NCBI GenBank assembly: GCA_020073615.1
Contig: JAIQEX010000065.1
Location: 1 to 36,986 of the forward strand
Direction of reading: 5' to 3'
From: Terriglobia bacterium
GTDB taxonomy: Bacteria; Acidobacteriota; Terriglobia; Bryobacterales; Bryobacteraceae
Length of the DNA stretch: 36,986 bases
Shown: positions 23,362 through 32,172 of the stretch, one piece after another
How the letters are laid out: each line of letters opens with the position of its first letter
How positions within the stretch are numbered: position 1 is the first letter of the stretch
Notes under the pieces: model-generated
The model's input: only the letters and a program-made list of their open reading frames with translations
Database searches by the model: none
Told to the model about the DNA's origin: nothing
Translations under genes and position numbers: made by a program

Positions 23362-26300
23362 TCAGGTTCGTGCTGCCTTGCGGGTAGCGTCGGCTGTCGC
23401 TGTGACAAGCACCTCAGACAGGCCCTCTTCCTCCTCAATCTTGAGTTGTCGTTCGATCGCTCTTTCTGTCCTGCGAACGGCATCTTGCGCCCACTTTCGT
23501 ATCCACGGATCTTGCTCGTTCGCCCAACTCTGGAGGACATCGCGTTGCCTCTTTAGACGTTCCGAGTAGGGGCCCCACCAGATACCCGTCCCCAGACTTG
23601 CGAGCACAGAGTTCAAGAGCTCCTGGTCGTCTGGAAAAGCCTTCAACATCGCGCGGAGCCTCTCGGGCATTGGTGCTCCGTCAACTACTATCAGCCTTGC
23701 CGCCATTGACCGCGCCAACGGCGAGTGTGATTGCGCCCACTGGACAAGAGTTTTGGGGGATACGAGATCGCCATACCAGTGCTCGAGAGCGAATAGGAGA
23801 CGGTAACGACCAGGCTGGCGGTCGAGCAATGCGCTGGACACCACGCCAAAGACGCCCTCGGCGTCAGCCGCAGTCGCAGCGGCGAGAACGGCGCGGCCGG
23901 TCGCGCGAAAGTGTACCCAGGACGACTCCTCCTCCATCCTGCGAAGCGCCAATGTAGCTGCTCGCTTCGGCTCAACCCGGGCGAGGGTTTTTGCAAGTTC
24001 ACCCCAGTGCCACTCACCGGCAAAACGCGACATTGTAACTGGCCTCTCCAGCGCATCCCAGATAAGATTGCGGTAATCGTCGGCGGCACGGGGTCCCTTT
24101 GTCACCCAGTCGTGCAGAATTGACAACGCTACAGCCGTCAGAGCCTCGTCGTTCCGGTCGAGCAATCTCTTCACGAGTGCGCACCTTTCGGAGACCGGAA
24201 GGGAAGCGGCCCAGCCACCGAGCATCAGGAATTGAAGGGCCTGGCAAGGTACCTGGCCGCCGTCGATCAAGTTCAAGATACGCTCGCCCGCCGCTCTCGT
24301 GGCAGGACCTCGACAGGTGGCGCCGAAGGCCAGTATAGGCCGGATGCCGGCCAACTCGTCGCACACCTGGTCCCACAATGACTCTTTCGAAGATCCAAGG
24401 CCGGCAGCGTAAGCGGCAAGAAACACACAATTCACATCATCTGGAGAGATCTCAATAATTCTTTCGAGGTAGCGTTGGTCAGTGTCAAGCTCGCCCAAGC
24501 GCCTGCCGAACGGCCATACATTCTCCGCCTCTCGCGAGGCTAGCCATTTCAGCTCTGCATCCCCAAGTCCTTGTTGGTATGCCCTGTCCGCCAGCCTCAC
24601 TACGTTCGAGTCGGCATTGGCATAGCCTTCCCCACCTGCCAAGTCGAAGTCGGCCTGCAACCGGGGTCCCACCCATCGCTTCAATTGACCATCGAGGTCC
24701 TCGCCGAACGCGGCGTTCAGCCATCGCTGTAGAGCAGCCTGCTGCAGTTCGGAAAGATCGGGCCCACCGTGCTGGAGAATCCAGCCAGCGGCGTCTGCCC
24801 TTGATCGAACCTGTTCGGGAGATCGTGGCGTAGCGGCTTCGAGAACTTCGACAGCATCATCTGCCAGACCATCCATCGCCAAATCAGAGGCGCTGTCGAT
24901 TAACGCCTGACGGGCGGAGTCGGATGCCTCGTCTGAACCGTTGGACAACCCAACGAGATAACGAACCGCAGCCCGGCAGGCGTTTCGAAACTCCTCGGTC
25001 GTGTGCGGACGCCACTCGCGTGGATAGTGCCGACGTGAAACTGAATCCTCGTCGCCTCCGATTCGGATTACATGTCTCGACAAAGCGGCGGCGGCGGCCT
25101 TCACCGCAAGTTGCCGGGCAAACGAATCGTTAGATCCCGCAAGCTCGTCGAGAAGCACCAGACGCTCAAAGAACGGTATCGGACTTCCGCTCAAAAAGGG
25201 ATGAAAGTATCGGCAAAAAATGGCTGTGGCGTTATTGGCGAAGTTCTCGGTTTCCGCCAGGGCGAGTTCACGAAGGCAACGAGCCGCTTCCAGGGAAGTT
25301 TCGGGCCACCGCAGTAGCGACTCTAATGCCCACATAACATTGCGGCGGCCGGAATTAAAAGAAAGAAGCCTCGATTTGGGTGTGCCGGCCAGTATTTTGG
25401 TCAAGACCTCGATGGCGGCCCGTGGCAGGCCTGCGCTTAGAATCGAGAAGATTTCGCTCAGGAACTGCTGGTCGAGGTCCTCAATGGTCTTAAAGAGACC
25501 GTCGTCGGCAAGCATTCGCTCCACCGCTTTTCGGACTTCCCGGTGTTCGGCCATCATCACCAGCCGCAACAACAGATGCCGCCGAGGTTGGTCACCCGGC
25601 AAATCGCCGGCGATGCGAATCAAGTCGGCCCCGCGTTCGTCCCATAACTCTGCCGCCGCCTTGATCGCCAGAAGGTCGGGCGAAACGTAAAGGTACCGCC
25701 CGCGGGGGAGTACAATGCCTTGATCTTTCAACTCTCTGACACTACGCTGCATTTCGCCAAAGTCCAAGCCCACGGCTTTGGCAAGCGCTTTGGCCTCTTC
25801 ACGAACCTCATCTTCCCAACCGACCCGCGATAGCAGCGAAAGTGCCTCAAGCGTCTGCGCGGTTCCCTTTGGCACGAACTTCTTGAGAACCTGCCGCACG
25901 TCGCCGATTTGACGCAGCTCTACAAGAGGTACATTTTGCTTGGCGAGGATTCGCGAGACGAAAAGGGCTAGTTTGACGTAACCGCCGGATACCCGGACGG
26001 TGGTGCTCACGATTTCCAGCGGGAACCGATCGGCTGCCCCTTGCAAGATGGTCCTGATATCGCCATCGCCGAGTGGAAGCACCTGGTAGATCTTGGTCAG
26101 TCCCGAACGCAAGGGCGCAAGGATCTCGGCCGGCCCAACACAGATGAGCCTTAGCCTGGGGCCCGCAAGCCGCGCGTAGCGCATGAGCACTTCCTGCCGG
26201 TCCGACGTGCACTCATCGACGACCATGATTCCCCGCGTGGAGACATCGGATTGAACTGACGCAAGGAAATCCTGCACCTGTGGTGCCTCGGCATCCGGTG

Positions 26301-27027
26301 CGTACAGGGTAGCCTCAGAGACACCTCGTTCCGAGAGCGATTCCAAAACCAGACGGGATTTCCCAACCCCAGCCATGCCTTCTATTCGCAGAATGTTTTC
26401 CTCACCTGGCGATGAGACGAAGCTACGAACAGCGTCAATGATTTCCTTCCGACTGGGGTCGGCAAAGTATTCATTTTGGAACAACGGGTCCTGCTTCCAC
26501 TGATTGACGGTCGCGAATCCGTGAAGAGGTTTTCCAAACTCCGGCAGGATCGGGATCGCCAGATGCCGGGACGCCCAGCGAGCCATCTGATCTCCATACA
26601 GGATCTTGCACCGCGAGACCGGGAGTTTCCTTAGCCTGCAAAGTCGTGCGATCTCTTTTTGGTGCTTATCGCGGGTGGGAACTACGTAGTCGTGAGCAAC
26701 CAGGAGGAGATAGTTTCCGCCTCCGCGAAGGGTCCGCCGCACTCCCGGTTTGCCAAATTCCGTTGCCAGTTGGGCCACGGTGAGTCGGCCGGATTTATAC
26801 TGTAAAGCGGTCTGGCCAGCGGCCAAGGGGTCATGTGGCGCAGACACTGGCCATTGGACACGCGCGTCGATTCCGGCATCAGGATCAGTATCGCGCGTGT
26901 TTAGTTCGAGGTCCGCCAGTGGAACGCCGTTTTCATTGGCCTCTACTATAAGCAGAGCATTCATTACTTTCCGAAGCTGATGATTGTTCAGCTTGGCTAC
27001 ATCGTCGCCGTCAAGGTGCATACGCAT
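23362..27027 (-). CDS. Avs-like antiviral STAND NTPase with N-terminal nuclease domain
   Basis: This 1,221-aa protein appears to combine three parts. Residues 1-160 resemble a PD-(D/E)XK nuclease: DPDAGIDARV (Asp54) then QYKSG (Gln76, Lys78), with the spacing expected of the D...(E/Q)xK motif. Residues about 190-450 form a P-loop STAND-type NTPase, with Walker A GMAGVGKS (217-224) and Walker B GIMVVDECT (D271). The rest (about 450-1221) is almost all short helices (for example AALSRHVIRIGG, AAYAAGLGSSKES, ALSILHDWVTKG), like HEAT/TPR-type sensor repeats. Nuclease-STAND-repeat proteins of this plan are the Avs antiviral family, which bind a phage protein and then cut DNA. Antiphage function is inferred. 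Composition is less GC-rich than flanking genes. ATG 27021 is an alternative start, and no clear SD is seen. Confidence 0.7.
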   Translation of the reverse strand: MRMHLDGDDVAKLNNHQLRKVMNALLIVEANENGVPLADLELNTRDTDPDAGIDARVQWPVSAPHDPLAAGQTALQYKSGRLTVAQLATEFGKPGVRRTLRGGGNYLLLVAHDYVVPTRDKHQKEIARLCRLRKLPVSRCKILYGDQMARWASRHLAIPILPEFGKPLHGFATVNQWKQDPLFQNEYFADPSRKEIIDAVRSFVSSPGEENILRIEGMAGVGKSRLVLESLSERGVSEATLYAPDAEAPQVQDFLASVQSDVSTRGIMVVDECTSDRQEVLMRYARLAGPRLRLICVGPAEILAPLRSGLTKIYQVLPLGDGDIRTILQGAADRFPLEIVSTTVRVSGGYVKLALFVSRILAKQNVPLVELRQIGDVRQVLKKFVPKGTAQTLEALSLLSRVGWEDEVREEAKALAKAVGLDFGEMQRSVRELKDQGIVLPRGRYLYVSPDLLAIKAAAELWDERGADLIRIAGDLPGDQPRRHLLLRLVMMAEHREVRKAVERMLADDGLFKTIEDLDQQFLSEIFSILSAGLPRAAIEVLTKILAGTPKSRLLSFNSGRRNVMWALESLLRWPETSLEAARCLRELALAETENFANNATAIFCRYFHPFLSGSPIPFFERLVLLDELAGSNDSFARQLAVKAAAAALSRHVIRIGGDEDSVSRRHYPREWRPHTTEEFRNACRAAVRYLVGLSNGSDEASDSARQALIDSASDLAMDGLADDAVEVLEAATPRSPEQVRSRADAAGWILQHGGPDLSELQQAALQRWLNAAFGEDLDGQLKRWVGPRLQADFDLAGGEGYANADSNVVRLADRAYQQGLGDAELKWLASREAENVWPFGRRLGELDTDQRYLERIIEISPDDVNCVFLAAYAAGLGSSKESLWDQVCDELAGIRPILAFGATCRGPATRAAGERILNLIDGGQVPCQALQFLMLGGWAASLPVSERCALVKRLLDRNDEALTAVALSILHDWVTKGPRAADDYRNLIWDALERPVTMSRFAGEWHWGELAKTLARVEPKRAATLALRRMEEESSWVHFRATGRAVLAAATAADAEGVFGVVSSALLDRQPGRYRLLFALEHWYGDLVSPKTLVQWAQSHSPLARSMAARLIVVDGAPMPERLRAMLKAFPDDQELLNSVLASLGTGIWWGPYSERLKRQRDVLQSWANEQDPWIRKWAQDAVRRTERAIERQLKIEEEEGLSEVLVTATADATRKAART

Positions 27028-27527
27028 TCACTGGTACCAGCATAGCGGTTCCAATCAACGGTCCGCTTGCCCCCGACATAACGCACCGCTCATGTTTGGG
27101 CGCGATCTGAATGTATTTACGAGCCCTTGAAACGATGAACGGGTACCGCCTGGATGTCTCCTGCGAATGATGGGCAACAGGCTTTAATTTAACCGCGGCC
27201 GAACGGATTCACTCACAGGAGCCGCTGAACAAGTTGCGGGTCGGGCGAGCGTCGGATTGATCGGCTGGCACGCGCCCTGCAACGCCCGTTGCTCACCACT
27301 GGTACGGGGCCAGATCCTCCCTGACAATAGGACTCAATCGGGAGTACCCCGGCGCGATGAAGCCTGAGGAACAAGGTGAGGCTGAACGCCGGGTCACTCC
27401 CGATTGAGCCGTTCTGACGGCGTAGCGTTTACAAATCCAAGTTGACGGGTTGTCGACTCGCGGATGTGCCTGCGACCGGCGCCTGGGAGCTGAACGCGCG
27501 GCAGCCCGCGAACGCGGCCACTCGCTG
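27028..27527. other. 500-bp gene-free stretch beside the Avs-like gene
   Basis: I see no gene with family features here. The stretch holds the putative promoter of the Avs-like gene (minus strand) and the inverted repeat at 27333-27408, and it ends at the ADOP-like fragment. Small open frames are present on both strands, but none has recognisable family sequence. Confidence 0.6.
27333..27408. repeat. Inverted repeat, 13-bp perfect arms
   Basis: CTCAATCGGGAGT (27333-27345) and ACTCCCGATTGAG (27396-27408) are perfect inverse complements, 50 nt apart. No transposase gene lies between them. It could be a folding RNA structure, a recombination site or the relic of a mobile element border. It lies between the Avs-like gene and the ADOP fragment. 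Confidence 0.6.
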
Positions 27528-27671
27528 CTGCTCTTCGGTGTGCGCCCGCACGATCCCGCGGCCTTCGCCGGTGTCGTGGCCGTCCTGCTCCTCGCCTCGC
27601 TGGCCGCAGTCCTGGCCCCCGCCCGCCGTGCCATGAAGATCGACCCCACAGCCGCTCTGCGGGCCGAGTGA
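27528..27671 (+). pseudogene. 3'-end fragment of an ADOP permease gene
   Basis: These 144 bp match 22989-23132, the end of the intact ADOP gene, with six mismatches by my count (about 96% identity). They encode the same C-terminus, LLFGVRPHDPAAFAGVVAVL to RRAMKIDPTAALRAE, including the stop codon and a few bases after it. Upstream of 27528 the similarity ends abruptly, so the other 95% of a permease gene is missing. It may be a relic of a second permease copy, or a duplication made when the Avs-like gene entered. The fragment has no start and is not expected to be translated. Confidence 0.88.
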
Positions 27672-27750
27672 GCGCCCCCGGCAGTGCACCGCCGCCGCGC
27701 ATGTCTGCCCGCTTGAGACTTCGCGGTAGAATGCCTTTGCAGGACAACCC

Positions 27751-30402
27751 ATGCATGTGCGACTGACTCGGGCCGCCGCCGGCTGCCTGGTCGCGGCCTG
27801 GATGCTGGCGGCCGCGAATCCCCCGGCAACCGTCGCCGGCCTCCATCGCGGGTTCGTGCATCCTCCCGACGACGCCCGGATCATGGTCCGCTGGTGGTGG
27901 TTCGGCCCGGCGGTGGAGAAGCCCGAGCTCGAGCGCGAGCTGCGCGCCATGAAAGAAGGCGGCATCGGGGGCGTCGAAGTGCAGCCGGTTTACCCGCTGA
28001 CCCTCGACGATCCCTCGCGCGGCCTGCGCAACCTGCCGTATCTTTCCGATGAGTTCTTGGACCAACTGCGCTTCGCCGCCGCCAAGGCGCAGGAGCTCGG
28101 CCTGCGCACGGATCTGACGCTGGGGAGCGGGTGGCCCTATGGCGGGCCGTACACCCCCGCCGCGCTTTCCTCTTCGCGGCTGCGCATCGAACGCGTGGCG
28201 CTAAGCGCGCGGGCCGCGGCTGTGCCGCTTCCCAGGATACAGGAGGGCGAAAAGCTGATCGCGGCGTTTCTGGATACCCGCCGCCTCGACATCGTGGACG
28301 GCGCCGCGCGCGTGCCGGACGATGCCGGGGAGGGCCGCGTGGTGCTGTTTTTCATCTCCAGCCGGACCCGCCAGATGGTGAAGCGCGCGGCCGTGGGCGC
28401 CGAAGGCCTGGTGCTCGATCACTACGACCGAGCGGCCATCGAACGGCATCTGAAGCTGGTGGGCGACCGGCTCATGCAGGCGTTTGCCCAGCCGCCTTAC
28501 GCCGTCTTCAGCGACAGCCTGGAAGCTTACGGCGCCGATTGGACCGGCGATTTCCTGGCGGAGTTTCAAAAGCGCCGCGGCTACGATCTGACGCCGCATC
28601 TGCCCGCCCTGGCCGATGACGTGGGCGGCGAAGCCGCAGCCATCCGCCACGATTGGGGCCAGACCTTGACGGAGCTGGCCAACGAAAACTACCTCGCGCC
28701 CATCCAGCAGTGGGCCCAACAGCATGGCACGCGATTCCGTTCGCAAACCTACGGCACGCCCCCGGTGAACCTTTCGAGCAACGAACTGGTGGACCTGCCG
28801 GAAGGCGAGGGCTCCGGCTGGCGGCGCTTTGCGGCCACGCGATGGGCCTCCTCCGCCAGCCATCTATCGGGGCGTCCGGTGACGTCTTCGGAGACGTGGA
28901 CCTGGCTCCATTCCCCGGCGTTTCGCGCCACCCCGCTCGATATGAAGGCCGAGGCCGACCGGCATTTTCTCGCGGGCGTCAACCAGCTCATCGGGCACGG
29001 CTGGCCGTATTCGCCGCCGCAGGCCGGCGAGCCGGGCTGGCATTTCTACGCGGCGGCGGTGTTCAACGACCACAACCCCTGGTGGCTGGTGATGCCCGAT
29101 ATCGCCCTCTACCTCCAGCGCGTCAGTTTTCTGCTACGGCAGGGCCGGCCGGCCACCGACGTCGCGCTCTATCTGCCCACCGATGACGCCTACGCCCTAT
29201 TCTCCCCGGGCCACGCTTCGGTCAATGGCGCCATGGATGAACTGCTCGGGCCCAAGGTGATTCCGCAAATTCTCGATGCGGGGTATGCCTTCGATTTCAT
29301 CGACGACGGCGCCATCGCGCGCCGCGGAATTCCGTATCCGATTCTGATCCTGCCCGGCGTGGAGCGCATTTCGCCGGCCACCTATCGGAAGATCGCCGAG
29401 TACCTGCGCCAGGGGGGGAACGTCATTGCCACGCGGCGCGTTCCCAGCCTGGCTCCCGGCTTCAAAGATGTGCAGTCCGGCAGCGCCGGAATCCGCGAAT
29501 TGTCGCGATCGCTGTTCGCCGCGCCGGCCCGCGGAAAGCTGGTGACCGATGAAACCCGGCTCGGCGAGGCGCTGCGCGCGTCGCTGGCGCCGGATGCCGT
29601 GAAGGCTCCGGAGATCGGCTTCGTCCACCGCAAGCTGCCGTTCGCCGACGTCTACTTCCTGGCCAATACCAGCAACCGGCGCGTCCAAAGCCAGGCGGCG
29701 TTCCGCGCCGCGGCACCGCACGCCTCCTGGTGGGATCCGTTCACCGGCAGGATTGCCAGCGCCGGGGGCCCATCGCGCATCGAGCTGGATTTCGCTCCCT
29801 ACGAATCGCGCGTCCTGGTGTTTTCCCGGGAGCAGGCCGCTCGCACACCGGACTTCCCCGCCCCGGCCGCGGTCGATCTCAGCGGTGCATGGCGAGTCAC
29901 CTTCGCGGGTTCCCCGCAGCCGGTCACTCTGCTCCGGTTGATTCCCTGGAGCGAAGTGGAGGGCCGGCGATTCTTCTCCGGCCAGGCGACCTACGAGAAG
30001 ACGTTGGCGATCGATGCTCCCCGCGCCCGTCGCCGGCTGTTCCTCGATTTCGGCGAAGGAACGCCCGTGGATGCGCCCGAGCGGCCAAGCGGCTCGGGCA
30101 TGCGCGCCCAGCTCGAAAGCCCGGTGCGCGAGTGCGCGGTGGTTTATGTGAATGGGCGGCGGGCCGGCGCCGTGTGGCATCCGCCGTATGCGGTCGAGGT
30201 GACCGGCCTGCTGCATGCCGGCGAGAATCGCATACGGGTGGTAGTGGCGAACCTGGCCATCAACCGGCTGGCACAAGAGCCGCCGCCGGACCATGCCGCA
30301 TTAATTGCCCGGTACGGCGACCGGTTTCAGGACCAGGACATGCGCGACGTGCAGCCGCTGCCCGCGGGCTTGCTCGGTCCGGTCCGCCTGATTGTGCGGT
30401 GA
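27751..30402 (+). CDS. GH106-like alpha-L-rhamnosidase
   Basis: This 883-aa protein has an N-terminal signal peptide (about 1-29, with [15 protein letters not shown]) followed by a TIM-barrel-like region: [53 protein letters not shown]. Later come [20 protein letters not shown] and [13 protein letters not shown]. The C-terminal part contains beta-sandwich segments, including [17 protein letters not shown] and [18 protein letters not shown]. These features match GH106 rhamnosidases, which remove terminal L-rhamnose from plant polysaccharides such as pectin side chains. It probably acts in the periplasm or at the surface. Catalytic Glu residues were not assigned by me. AGGA lies before ATG 27751. 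Confidence 0.85.
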   Translation: MHVRLTRAAAGCLVAAWMLAAANPPATVAGLHRGFVHPPDDARIMVRWWWFGPAVEKPELERELRAMKEGGIGGVEVQPVYPLTLDDPSRGLRNLPYLSDEFLDQLRFAAAKAQELGLRTDLTLGSGWPYGGPYTPAALSSSRLRIERVALSARAAAVPLPRIQEGEKLIAAFLDTRRLDIVDGAARVPDDAGEGRVVLFFISSRTRQMVKRAAVGAEGLVLDHYDRAAIERHLKLVGDRLMQAFAQPPYAVFSDSLEAYGADWTGDFLAEFQKRRGYDLTPHLPALADDVGGEAAAIRHDWGQTLTELANENYLAPIQQWAQQHGTRFRSQTYGTPPVNLSSNELVDLPEGEGSGWRRFAATRWASSASHLSGRPVTSSETWTWLHSPAFRATPLDMKAEADRHFLAGVNQLIGHGWPYSPPQAGEPGWHFYAAAVFNDHNPWWLVMPDIALYLQRVSFLLRQGRPATDVALYLPTDDAYALFSPGHASVNGAMDELLGPKVIPQILDAGYAFDFIDDGAIARRGIPYPILILPGVERISPATYRKIAEYLRQGGNVIATRRVPSLAPGFKDVQSGSAGIRELSRSLFAAPARGKLVTDETRLGEALRASLAPDAVKAPEIGFVHRKLPFADVYFLANTSNRRVQSQAAFRAAAPHASWWDPFTGRIASAGGPSRIELDFAPYESRVLVFSREQAARTPDFPAPAAVDLSGAWRVTFAGSPQPVTLLRLIPWSEVEGRRFFSGQATYEKTLAIDAPRARRRLFLDFGEGTPVDAPERPSGSGMRAQLESPVRECAVVYVNGRRAGAVWHPPYAVEVTGLLHAGENRIRVVVANLAINRLAQEPPPDHAALIARYGDRFQDQDMRDVQPLPAGLLGPVRLIVR

Positions 30403-30445
30403 TGATTGCACGGCGATCGCGCCGCGACCGACCGCCTGCCCTCGC

Positions 30446-30763
30446 TCACTTGACCGCCGCCGCGAACACCTCGCTCGGAAGGCGGCGTCCCCCGCCGCCA
30501 GCCTGCCCGATGTGCAGACCCGCCTCCAGTAGCATGGCTAAATCGGCGCGATCGTTGACGATCAGCATCGCGCCCGCTTCGCGGCGCACCATCGACACCC
30601 GCCGAGCCGCTTCGGAAAATGTCACGGCTCCAGTGCTCCTTGTGGCGAATCTACAGGATGCCCGCGCCGCCCTCCAGCAACGCCGCTGCCGTCGCGGGCG
30701 CCGCGCCGCCAACGATTCCGTGTCCAGGATCGGGTACACCCGCGGCAGCGTCAGGAAGGTCAT
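30446..30763 (-). pseudogene. Degenerate thiamine-phosphate synthase (thiE-like)
   Basis: The minus-strand frame from ATG 30763 starts MTFLTLPRVYPILDTESLAA, then shifts frame. In the shifted frame the family sequence continues LLEGGAGIL, then hits TAG (30653-30651) exactly where the conserved Gln of the QIRxK motif should be, then RHKEHWSRDIF. The original frame resumes with SEAARRVSMVRREAGAMLIV and NDRADLAMLLEAGLHIGQ. These are the ThiE/TenI landmarks. The gene ends at 30446 just after the HIGQ motif, so the second half of the barrel is missing. At least two frame changes, one nonsense change and a 3' truncation make this a pseudogene. It lies between the rhamnosidase and jetD. Confidence 0.75.
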
Positions 30764-30852
30764 TCGGTCGATCCATAATACATCACCACCCACGCCGGCC
30801 CCCCCACGGGAGGCCGTAGGTAGTTTGAAAGAGCTGCCGCACGATCCTGTCG

Positions 30853-32172
30853 TCACGCAGGCGAGCGAGACTCGCTGAAGTGTTCCTGCTCGATCTTCAC
30901 GCCCCCCTGGAGCAATTGGCGAATAAGACTCAGGAGTACTGGAATATCGTCACCAGCCAGACCAGAGACTTCCGTTTGCATCTTCCGTAGCGCCCCTCGT
31001 TCTGTTTGGGTCAATGGGCTTCCTTCCGAGCATTCCGCCGCAATCCATTCCGCTGTGCTCCGAAACACATAGAGTGGCCGGCCCAAACGCGATCGCAGGT
31101 GCAAGAGAATTCGCAGACCACCCACGTCGGCGTCGCCCCAATGACGGAAAATCGCCTGCGGATTCCGCTGTCCGAGCGATACCAGCGCGGAGGTGAGGGC
31201 AGGTGTGGGAAACCCGCCCGTGTAGACGACCAGTTCTCCAGTGCTGCCCACGGCCGCGGACCCGCCGTGGGACTCGATATACGAAAGAAACGGGTATTCG
31301 TTTTCAACGGTGGTCACGGTTGCAAGACCGGCGTTCGTAGCCGCTTCGACAAATGCCTCCGTCCAGGATTCTGGCAGATGAGCAACGGGTGTGAAATCGT
31401 CTAACTCATACGTCCGGCCGTTTATGTGAAGCGAGCCGCGGCCCGCGCACTGGATGAGTGCAGGACGTCGGCGTACCCCATAGGCTTCCAGAAGGTCTGC
31501 CGTTGAGATCTGTGATACGCCCTCCCATCGCGGATCCATGCGGACGAGCAAACTCGCAGTCAAATCCCGGACTCGGCTCAGTGTTTTCGAGTTGCCGAAG
31601 ATGCGGTCACTGATAATCCGCTCGTATGCCGGCGCGACGCCATTGGCAAGCGCCACGGCCGCGGTCAATGCCCGGCAAATGTTGGGGTACTCCAATTTGA
31701 GGCGCTGGCGGCTCACTCCAAGTAGCGACGCGTCGAGCCTCCGCAGTGCTGGCACGAGTTCGTGAAAATATGCGAAGACGAAACCAGGACCGCTCAGAAC
31801 GGATGCTACCGAGCTAATGGCTTCGAACGCCTGTGCCAAGCGGAAGTATCCTAGCGAATCCGCCGCCCGGTAGGCCGCATCCAGTTGCGCTGAACCCAAA
31901 CGTAGTTCTTTCGGCTCGCCGCGGAGAGGCCCACGTGAATGCCGCACAATTCGGAGGCAGCCGTTAGCTTCCAATTGCGCCGCCGCCGCGGACAGCGTCG
32001 TCAGGAGTTCGTAGCCCTCCGGAGCGAAGGCGTCCGGAAAGGACCGTTCGTCCCAGAAGAGGGTGGGTTCCCGCGCCCACCCGGATGGCTGGCCAAAACA
32101 GACGCCCCGTTCGTAGCGATCAAGAAGACCGAACAGAAGTCTGCGGTGCGGTTGATCCGGAGAAATCGTCAT
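30853..32172 (-). CDS. jetD: Wadjet system protein JetD (Toprim-like nuclease)
   Basis: This 439-aa protein has the JetD layout: an N-terminal helical part (DUF3322-like, about 1-220) and a C-terminal Toprim-like domain (DUF2220). Toprim residues are visible: Glu290 in TTVENEYPFLSYIE and the D347-x-D349 pair in FRHWGDADVGGLRILLHLR, with YTGGFPTPAL between. In Wadjet, JetD is the nuclease that cuts circular plasmid DNA once JetABC has extruded it. The gene seems intact, and its start at 32172 overlaps the end of jetC by about 53 bp. It is the last gene of the operon jetA-jetB-jetC-jetD. Confidence 0.9.
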   Translation of the reverse strand: MTISPDQPHRRLLFGLLDRYERGVCFGQPSGWAREPTLFWDERSFPDAFAPEGYELLTTLSAAAAQLEANGCLRIVRHSRGPLRGEPKELRLGSAQLDAAYRAADSLGYFRLAQAFEAISSVASVLSGPGFVFAYFHELVPALRRLDASLLGVSRQRLKLEYPNICRALTAAVALANGVAPAYERIISDRIFGNSKTLSRVRDLTASLLVRMDPRWEGVSQISTADLLEAYGVRRRPALIQCAGRGSLHINGRTYELDDFTPVAHLPESWTEAFVEAATNAGLATVTTVENEYPFLSYIESHGGSAAVGSTGELVVYTGGFPTPALTSALVSLGQRNPQAIFRHWGDADVGGLRILLHLRSRLGRPLYVFRSTAEWIAAECSEGSPLTQTERGALRKMQTEVSGLAGDDIPVLLSLIRQLLQGGVKIEQEHFSESRSPA

